Part shown: piece after piece, positions 57,151-64,000 of the stretch | Layout: each line of letters begins with the position of its first letter | Position numbering within the stretch: the stretch's first letter is position 1 | DNA from: Cordilura impudica | Taxonomy: Eukaryota > Arthropoda > Insecta > Diptera > Scathophagidae | Direction of reading: 5' to 3' | Assembly: GCA_963682025.1 (NCBI GenBank) | Contig: OY821521.1 | Location: forward strand, 51,266,807-51,330,806 | DNA: 64,000 nucleotides | Translations under genes and position numbers: made by a program | Notes under the pieces: model-generated | The model's database searches: none | The model's input: only the letters and a program-made list of their open reading frames with translations | Told to the model about the DNA's origin: nothing

Positions 57151-58096
57151 AATTCCTCCATTTAGTAGTGATCGATTGAGCATTTTTTTTTCAGAATATA
57201 TGTATAGAACTCGAATAAACCCGCGAGTTTTCGGTTTTCGCAGCATCAAAAACGGAAATATTTTAAAGATATTTTTGTAGATGCTGAACGATATCTTATA
57301 GAATGGCCGATATACATACATTTTATATTTAATTATTTTTACATGAAATAATCAATATTTTAATACATTAAACAAACATATTAAACGATTCATAAATGTT
57401 TGTTAAAATCCGCGAGCCCGACAAGTAAATATTTTTTTGTTAATACAATACAATAAATAAATACTGTTGCATTAAAACGAACTTAATTCATCAATAAGGC
57501 CTAAGACCACCTTATATTATCTTCTGAGAAAGTCTTTTATATAAATTCAAAGTTTTTAAGACGTTAACGAATTTGAATTCAACTATTTTTGAATTGTTAT
57601 ACAGAAGTTACAACAAATCAAAAGATACTAAACATCCTCGATATATGGATTAACAAGGTTATACGACAAATTTTTAATCAACATAAGAATGTTAAATCTT
57701 TGATACTCTCCATCAGTGTAGAACCGAGGTTGAAAAAATGAAAAGGCATTGTCTAAAATTATATTTTTTGTTTTTGTCACCTGCTAAACTTGACGGTAGT
57801 CAAAGTGTGGGCTCTGTACCTCATTTTGACAGATTAGCCTGTAATTCTCTGCGAAATAAATTTGTAGACTACATCATCTGCCTTAATAATGCAACTGTGT
57901 ATCCAATTTGTACAAGAGCTCAGATAGAAAACCTTCAGTTTGTGTCAACGCAATCCAGTCTTTCACTTTGCTTCGCTCATTAATGTGAAATATTTAAGGG
58001 GCACATAAGTACTTAATTGAATGAAAATTTTAAATAAACAAAATTTTTTGGTTACAATATGGCTTGACGTTACACACATTTGAAATTTAATATAAA
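57151..58096. other. Spacer with an unrecognised 81-codon open frame
   Basis: The plus frame at 57738-57983 (MKRHCLKLYFLFLSPAKLDG at its start, ending SLSLCFAH) is free of simple repeats but matches no family I know; it may be a scrap of a mobile element. Nothing else is supported. Confidence 0.25.
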
Positions 58097-58442
58097 ACTA
58101 GCAGATTCCAGCGCTCGAAATTCGAGTGTAATTTCTAGGCAGCTTAACTTAGCCTATTCATAAACCAACACTTTTTTGGTTTATTATTATTGTGAATGAA
58201 GATAACAAAGTCATTAACAAACACATTAACAAATTGAATAAAACACACATAGCATATGTATAATTTTATGTATGTGTTAGTAGCAACTTTAAATGAAAAT
58301 TACTCAAAATAAAGGAAAAAATTTAAAAATCTGTAAATCTGCAAAACGGCTAAAAATAAATACCTTTCATATAATATACGTTTGGTCAAAATCGGAATAA
58401 AACGGTAGAACAAAACATCGGTCACAAGAAATCGCTTATTAA
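58097..58442 (+). repeat. Helitron-like non-autonomous repeat, family C copy, cut by a TTAA insertion
   Basis: Starts actagcagattccagcgctc with the gctcgaaattcgagtg hairpin and continues to ggtcacaagaaatcgcttat. The last bases, ttaatattata, lie after the insertion at 58992. Confidence 0.65.
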
Positions 58443-58991
58443 CCCTTTCACGACCGAACCTAAACTGCTGGAAAATTTTTATTTTTTTGTGGATTCGTAC
58501 TTGACGACCCAACATTTCTAAACAAGTGTCGTCAAAAATATTTTTTTTTTTTCAATTCCTTCAAGGAAAAAATCCATGGGACATATATATCCAATAATCA
58601 TCAACGGTCAAAATTAGTGAGCAACTAATTTACTCCGCTCAAAGCAAGTCAGTGATTTTTGTTTTTATTTTTTACATAAATACCTGTAGTTTTGGTGTTG
58701 TCATAAATTTTTGAATATAGATCACAAAAAGAATCGATTACTACTTTTTTAAAAATGGAAAAGAAAATCGGACAAACGCAATATGTTCCTTTTGTAAAAA
58801 ACCTTTTTGTTTCACAAAAAACCTTAATTGCTTCGAAGATTACCATAATTGTTTTTGTATTTTTGATATGGTCTGAAATCTAAAACTATCCTCTGTCGAC
58901 TCAAGTCAGCTTAAAAAAATCGGTTGGAAAATGTGGAAAATATAAGAAAAAATAAAAATGGGACATATGTATCCCATTGGTCGTGAAAGGT
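58443..58991. mobile_element. 549-bp piggyBac-type MITE with TTAA target duplication
   Basis: Left end CCCTTTCACGACC, right end reversed ACCTTTCACGACC, flanked by TTAA at 58439-58442 and 58992-58995. The internal phrase gggacatatatatcc (near 58577) is echoed, inverted or repeated, as gggacatatgtatcc near 58960. The site is a TTAA inside the tail of a family C repeat, whose uninterrupted form (cctattaatattatag) is seen at about 35255 and 11865. It encodes no transposase. Confidence 0.85.
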
Positions 58992-58995
58992 TTAA

Positions 58996-59519
58996 TATTA
59001 TAAGTAGATTAACTATTTGTTTAATAACTTACGCCCGTATTCATAATCAAATTCTAGCAGTTGGCTAACTTTTTTTCATACAAATTTTGAAATTTTCGTA
59101 GTTTTTTATTAGAATTAGTTTACTTTACTAACTTTTATTAAAATTCAAAATTTCACGCACTTACGATCATCAGCGTTGAGAAAATTAAAATAGTTTTTGT
59201 CTGACGTGACGTTATCTTAGAATAGCATCAAAATTTTACCGTTAATTGATATTGGATTGCTTTTTTGCATTTATTGTATGGTTAGTTATTGTTGCAGCTA
59301 ATTGCGATAAGAGTGCAATTACATAATTACTTTTAGAAATGTAAATTGTAAAAAGAAATAAAAAAAATACATACGAAACTGGCCAAAACGTAGATTTGTA
59401 GCCCGATATCTCGCAATCGCAACTAAGGAAAACTTTGAGCTTTTAATTTTATTAATTTTGAATATTTGTCTTTAATAATACAAGAAAAAACTGGGCAATT
59501 TTAAAATTATCGGTCATGG
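58996..59519. other. Spacer, no gene seen
   Basis: AT-rich, no supported frame or repeat family. Confidence 0.35.
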
Positions 59520-59830
59520 TGGACCTTTCTATGGAAATGCCCATATTTATGTGCACATGTTCTGTTACGTATAAAAATTGTTCGCTAGTTTTATATATGA
59601 AAGAGTATCTTTACATTTTCGTACGCCATTCTCATTTGGTCTAGAGGCTCCAAATTGAATTTCAAACTGCTGCAGATTATTAGGAATATTTTAAGCCTAA
59701 GTAGTGCGATCCCCTATTGCGGACAAGGGAATGTTATCAACAGACAGGCAGACAGACGGACATCGCCAGATCGATTTATTCTTCTATAATGATCAAGAAT
59801 ATATGTAGTTCATGGATCTCCGGAATTTAG
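59520..59830 (-). repeat. DINE-1-like repeat, family B copy 6
   Basis: Shares gcctaagtagtgcgatcccc, caggcagacagacggacatc, atcaagaatatatgtagttc and gatctccggaatttagttcg with 27100-27470 and 46900-47396; the terminal part is lost. Confidence 0.55.
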
Positions 59831-60379
59831 TTCGAGTATATAAATTGTTATTAAAAAAAAGTATAAAAAAAAAATTTTAGGCAAAAAAATTAGGATCAAA
59901 AAAACTTAAGATAAATTTATTTGTTTTAAATAAAATATTCGGAGTGATAGTCAATTTTACAAAATATGACAGACACCGTCAAGTTTTTATTAAAAAAAAA
60001 ATCAGAATTTAAGGGGAAAGGAAAAATATTAATTTGTTTCACTGATTTGGCTCATTTACATTAGGTTCGTTCCTTTATTTTTCGGTTCAAATTTGGTAAA
60101 AAGAGAGTCAACGAAAAATTCTTCCTCAATAGACAAAAATGTCCAAAAGTATGGGTGCATCAAAACCTATTTTCTAAGCGCAAGAATAAACGATAACTAT
60201 TAAATGAAAAAAATTTATATATTGTATTTAGATAAATTTGCAATTGATTCTTTTTATAGTTTATCGCATTTTTTATTTTCGAAACAATGTTAAAAATTTT
60301 TTGGGGGAAAACAAACATTAAAACTTTAAAAAATTGCAAATAAATTTTATATTTTCATTATTTAATTTTTTTTTTTTTT
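59831..60379. other. Spacer, no gene seen
   Basis: A- and T-run-rich; nothing recognised. Confidence 0.35.
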
Positions 60380-60620
60380 TATATTCTGATTTTAAATGGT
60401 AGAGATGCGTAAGCCAGTGTATCCCACTATTTAGCCCCCTTCAACACAACCATTACCTACGCAATGGAGGTTAGGGCGAGCTAAACTAAACTAAAAACGA
60501 AACCAAACTGTATGCTAAGCAGACAAGCAGGCCACGAAGCGTTGACAACTCGATGGATCGCGGATAATAACCAAACTCTGAAAATAACGATAAATAAGTG
60601 CCAAATAAAATATTTAATTA
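60380..60620. repeat. Dispersed repeat D, copy 2 (inverted to 53838-54060)
   Basis: Contains ggtagagatgcgtaagccag, acaaccattacctacgcaat and ggaggttagggcgagctaaa, the reverse complement of blocks at 53838-54060. Confidence 0.5.
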
Positions 60621-60865
60621 TTAATATACCCTTATCCACCAAGAAATTTTTTAATCCGCATTAATTGTCCATTGGATAAAATGTTTGACAAACCCCCCGA
60701 ATAAACATCAAACTATGATACGAAATTGTCAATACTTCAAAAAGAATTAAAGAATTCCAAACTTCTGTGTTCAATAATTTAATTGTTTTATTAAAATTAA
60801 AGAAACAAATTGTAAAATCTTTATATATGCATATATATATATAAGTACATAAACAAAAAACGGAA
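60621..60865. other. 3' flank of zinc-finger cassette 5
   Basis: No canonical AATAAA within 100 bases of the stop; a TATATGCATATATATATATA run lies at about 60823-60842. Confidence 0.35.
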
Positions 60866-61474
60866 TCATACACATGCTATTTTAATCATTAACTCTTTTT
60901 TGGGTTTTTCCTTATGAAAACGTCTTATATGATGATAATAGTTTGAATTTGATTTGAAAGTGGCAGCACACTCGGCACATTTGTACAAGGATTCTCCGGT
61001 ATGAGTAGCAATATGCTCCTAAAAAAGAGCCAAAATATTAAACTTAAAACTTTAATTTTCAATATATAAAATAAGTTATAATTTACTCTTAAATCCAAAG
61101 GCCTTTTGAATGCCTTATCGCACAGATAACATTTATGTTTTCTCTCCTTTTCATGCCTAAATATCTCGTGGACTCGTAGACCTTTGGCCGTTGTCGAAAT
61201 ATGATTGCAAATCTTACAGCGATGCTCATGTTCCGAGGCAACATGTAAATTTCTCATATGGGCCTTCAAACCTTTATGGCCTCTTAACACTTTCAAACAT
61301 ATCGGACATTCTTGTGGCTCTTTATCCAGACGAGGACCCTCCGCATGTTGAATTTCAATGTGTTTCTTAAGGGTAAATTTATTTTTAAATGTGTTACCGC
61401 ATATATCGCATACACAATTGTAGCCATCGAGGTGAACGTGTTCATGGGACTTAAGTTTACGTTTCGAGGGAAAT
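60866..61474 (-). CDS. C2H2 zinc-finger cassette 5 (3' exons, grauzone-like)
   Basis: Exons 61474-61087 and 61018-60866. It starts in mid-finger with FPSKRKLKSHEHVH in the shared phase, then CDICGNTFKNKFTLKKHIEI, CPICLKVLRGHKGLKAHM, CKICNHISTTAKGLRVHEIF, CYLCDKAFKRPLDLR joined to EHIATH, and CAECAATFKSNSNYYHHIRR, with tail KEKPKKELMIKIACV. The donor is gtaaat, weaker than in the other cassettes, and the acceptor ttttttag. It is the rightmost cassette in the window and so the one nearest to any shared upstream exon beyond 64000. Intact. The second finger linker is longer than a canonical TGEKP linker, as in all five cassettes. Confidence 0.86.
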
Positions 61475-61802
61475 CTAAAAACAAATAAAATTTTTGACTA
61501 GCATAAAAAATATTGATTGATATATTGATATTTACATAACACAGAATTTATCCAGCCGAGATATTAATAGCGCGAACAAGTGTATAAAGTAACTAATTCT
61601 CAGTTATTACTTCTCTGTTTTATCAGAGATTTAAAAACAACTATCAATAAAATTTTGGATCAATGAAAACATTTTGGGAATACTACTCTGTGATTCCATC
61701 ATAAGGCGTCTTCTTAGTATAAACCATAAGACTTAAGTGTGGGCTTAGGTGCAAGATTTATCATGTTATTCAAAATCAAAGAAAATATTAGGAACCATAA
61801 CT
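61475..61802. other. Upstream flank of cassette 5
   Basis: Intron or flank sequence; no Cys-half finger exon seen. Confidence 0.35.
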
Positions 61803-61810
61803 GTTATACC

Positions 61811-62573
61811 CAGAGCTGTGAAGTCGGAGTTGTGGAGTCGGAGTCGCGGTCTTTGTACCGGAGTCAGAGTCGCTATAAAAACTCGCGAATCCGACTCGAA
61901 AATTTTTCGTATTGCACGTGCATGAAAAATTCAAATAATTTTTAAAATATTTGCAAAAAAAATTCTTCGTAATTGGCGTCGTAATATTTTACAGATCACT
62001 ATGAATAAGTATAATAATAAGCATAAAATTAAAATGTATTTGTTTGTGTTATAAAATATTATAGTTCATAATAGGTCTGGTGTTTTAGTTGATTTCTTTA
62101 AAAAAAAAAAAAAAAATAACATTGAAAACTGAAAGTCAAAGTAAGTGAGTAGCTATCACCATAGAAATAGTTAATTTGAACTCTAAATATTAAATATAAT
62201 TAATTTTTTTTAATAAAAATTAAAAAAAAAAACTATACATATGTTGATTTTGAAAAAAATTAGGTGAGCAGGAGTAAAAATGTTGTCGCTTAAATTTAGT
62301 AGAAACTTCAACAGTTTTAGCTACTATACTATTAGACTATTTTTTTTGTTTGTTTTTGAAGTTTTGTTCTTTTAAATTTTCGAAAAAAATTAATGTTATA
62401 TTTATTCACAGGCATCAATTAGCCACAACATAATTATCAGTTTTTACAAATATGTTTATATACATTTAGCATCGGAGTCAGATTTGGAGTAGGAGTCGGA
62501 GTAGTACCTTAAAAATTTCAGCAGATGGAGTCCGAGTCGGAGTTGGAACTTTTTTGACATCTCCACAGCCCTG
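61811..62573. mobile_element. 763-bp hAT-type non-autonomous element with perfect 8-bp target duplication
   Basis: Begins CAGAGCTGTGAAGTCGGAG and ends CTCCACAGCCCTG, an inverted pair carrying repeated ggagtcggagt text at both ends (61830-61875 and 62465-62550). Flanked by gttatacc at 61803-61810 and 62574-62581, a perfect 8-base duplication. No transposase is encoded. Confidence 0.9.
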
Positions 62574-62637
62574 GTTATACCTCTTATCAAGTCACAAAAT
62601 AAAATTTATTTTTTCATTCTTTTTTTCGAGTAGAAAT

Positions 62638-63404
62638 ATCTGTGGTTTTCTGGAATAACCGCGCATGCCCATTTTTGCCAGTTTTGAGTTAACGATGCCA
62701 AATATATTAATTTTTAACGCTCTTTACGTGTTCAATTTAAAAAAAAAAAATATTGACCATTTCTGAGTTTTTTTTTTTAAATAACGACGTAACTTAAATG
62801 TTTATTAAATTAATTTGCAGCACTAACGACGTATGTCAACCTACGTTTGATCGGTGACAAATTATTTTCTCAGAAAACGACACATAGCGACTTACGTTGT
62901 TATTAATGAAAAAAAATGCAAAATAATTTTGGATTATGTTTCAGTTTATAACCGCTTGTAAAAACTTGTGTGTTTATTTCTGTTATTTTTTGTCACTATT
63001 ATTCTTGATACGTTGTTATATTCTCATCCTAAGTCCCGTTAACTTTTTGTTGACAAACAAAAAATTCCATTTTTCAAGCAACAACAACTTATGGCTACAT
63101 GGGTGGTTGCATTGGTAGTTTTCTTTTTCAAAGAAAACAACGTTTGTCGATATAAGTTGTTTCATCTGCACACACTTTAAGTATTATTTACATATTGTTT
63201 TTTCGTCCTTCTCTAGGATCTATTCCTCTGAAGATTTTTGACTCAAATTTTATATAAAGTATTTATTGCCCATATCTACAGGACTGTCAAATAAAAAGTT
63301 CTAAAAACTTTATATCGAGCCCATAATTTCAAATATAACGTTTTTAAACTCTCCTGAACATTTTGATTTTATGACATACGCGGTTATTCTAGAAAACCAC
63401 AGAT
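62638..63404. mobile_element. 767-bp inverted-repeat element
   Basis: The left 30 bases begin ATCTGTGGTTTTCTGGAATA and continue ACCGCGCATG; the right end at 63375-63404 is its reverse complement with two mismatches. It is framed by similar direct sequences (ataaaatttatt then ttcgag) that belong to a neighbouring minisatellite, so a target duplication cannot be read with certainty. Confidence 0.6.
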
Positions 63405-63419
63405 ATATGTTATATTACT

Positions 63420-63875
63420 AAAAAATAAAATTTATTTGTTCGAGAAATAAAATAAAAGAAATAAGAGAAATAAAAGTTATTTTTTGTTTTCATTTTTTCG
63501 AGCAGGACTAAGAGTTATTTTTATATTTTTGTTTTTCGGGTGAAAATAACAGTTTTTTTCGGGCAGACATAAGTTATTTTTTGATTTTCATTTTTTTGAG
63601 CAAATATAAAAATCAAATATAGAGTTATTTTTTTTATTTTACTTTTTCGAGCAGAAAAATAGTTATTTTTTGATTTTGAAGTTTATTTATATTTTGTTCT
63701 TTTCGAGCAGAAATAAAAGTTATTTTTTTAATTTCGATCAAATATATAAATTCATCATAGGCAAAAAAAAGTGAGAACGACCCAAAAAAAAATTAACTTC
63801 TGTGGAATTTTTAATTGGTATTTTTCAAATCACTTGAAAAAAATAACTCTTATTTTCTGCTCGAATAAAAATAGA
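63420..63875. repeat. Minisatellite with unit around ttttcgagcagaaataaaag
   Basis: Five to six imperfect units of about 60 to 70 bases, each with a (t)tcgagcag or tcgggcag core followed by an agttatttttt run (cores near 63497, 63560, 63597, 63637 and 63705), plus one inverted unit at 63840-63872. A related core lies at 62626-62634. Confidence 0.6.
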
Positions 63876-63880
63876 AGCAA

Positions 63881-64000
63881 AAACAAGTAAGGAAATTATA
63901 GTCAGTCTAGACCGACTATACGATACCCTATAATATGCGTTTAGAGACCCTATCTCTTAGATCCAGCTATTTGGATATATACATTGTTATTAATTTTTTG
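63881..64000 (-). repeat. DINE-1-like repeat, family A copy 13, runs off right edge
   Basis: Starts acaagtaaggaaattatagt with the palindrome agtcagtctagaccgacta (one change) and continues through gagaccctatctcttagatc. Confidence 0.7.

Noticed and set aside
57738..57983. 81-codon plus frame
   Set aside because: Not low-complexity, but no domain, splice context or second copy supports it as a gene; noted only in the spacer entry.

Overview
The window looks like nuclear DNA of a higher (brachyceran, probably calyptrate) fly. It is strongly AT-rich. Recognisable host genes are few, interrupted by introns and most similar in motif content to fly proteins (a Dgat2-type acyltransferase, Samtor, grauzone-like C2H2 fingers). 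The space between them is packed with relics of animal transposons: DINE-1/Helentron-like repeats, jockey-like LINEs, mariner/Tc1, a Transib relic, and small inverted-repeat elements. No bacterial-type operon, rRNA, tRNA or CRISPR array was seen. The genus cannot be fixed from the sequence alone.

Layout. 1-6478: transposon relics (Transib-like, mariner), repeats and an AT minisatellite. 6479-22127 (minus): an intact six-exon Dgat2-like gene whose third intron is about 10.8 kb and is filled with LINE fragments, small inverted-repeat elements and heptamer satellite. 23808-25295: a Tc1 relic and a possible MITE. 25458-30170 (minus): a second, decayed Dgat2-like copy with the same exon order, a lost active-site His, internal deletions and a frameshift. 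30171-41940: repeats, including a 1.77-kb head-to-head palindrome of two DINE-like copies around a reverse-transcriptase fragment, plus several LINE relics. 42024-42932 (plus): intact Samtor. 43110-43976: a mariner-like remnant with a nested small element. 44145-61474 (minus): five intact two-exon C2H2 zinc-finger cassettes plus one decayed cassette. All five begin in the middle of a finger at the same splice phase, and none has a visible N-terminal exon. 61811-64000: a hAT-type element, another inverted-repeat element, a minisatellite and a DINE-like copy running off the right edge.

How the genes relate. Dgat2 (last step of triacylglycerol synthesis) and its decayed neighbour are a tandem duplication. 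Samtor (S-adenosylmethionine sensor acting on TORC1) is an unrelated single gene. The zinc-finger cassettes are the most unusual feature: their shared phase, the split first finger, the absence of local 5' exons and the poly(A) signals after several stops fit either alternative 3' terminal exons of one gene whose shared 5' exons lie beyond 64000, or a tandem family whose own first exons I could not see.

Several insertions can be read precisely from target-site duplications or from comparison with uninterrupted copies (9426-9814, 33172-33593, 43673-43947, 50524-53719, 58443-58991, 61811-62573), which gives relative ages for the repeat layers. All family assignments rest on motif recognition by eye; no database search was run.
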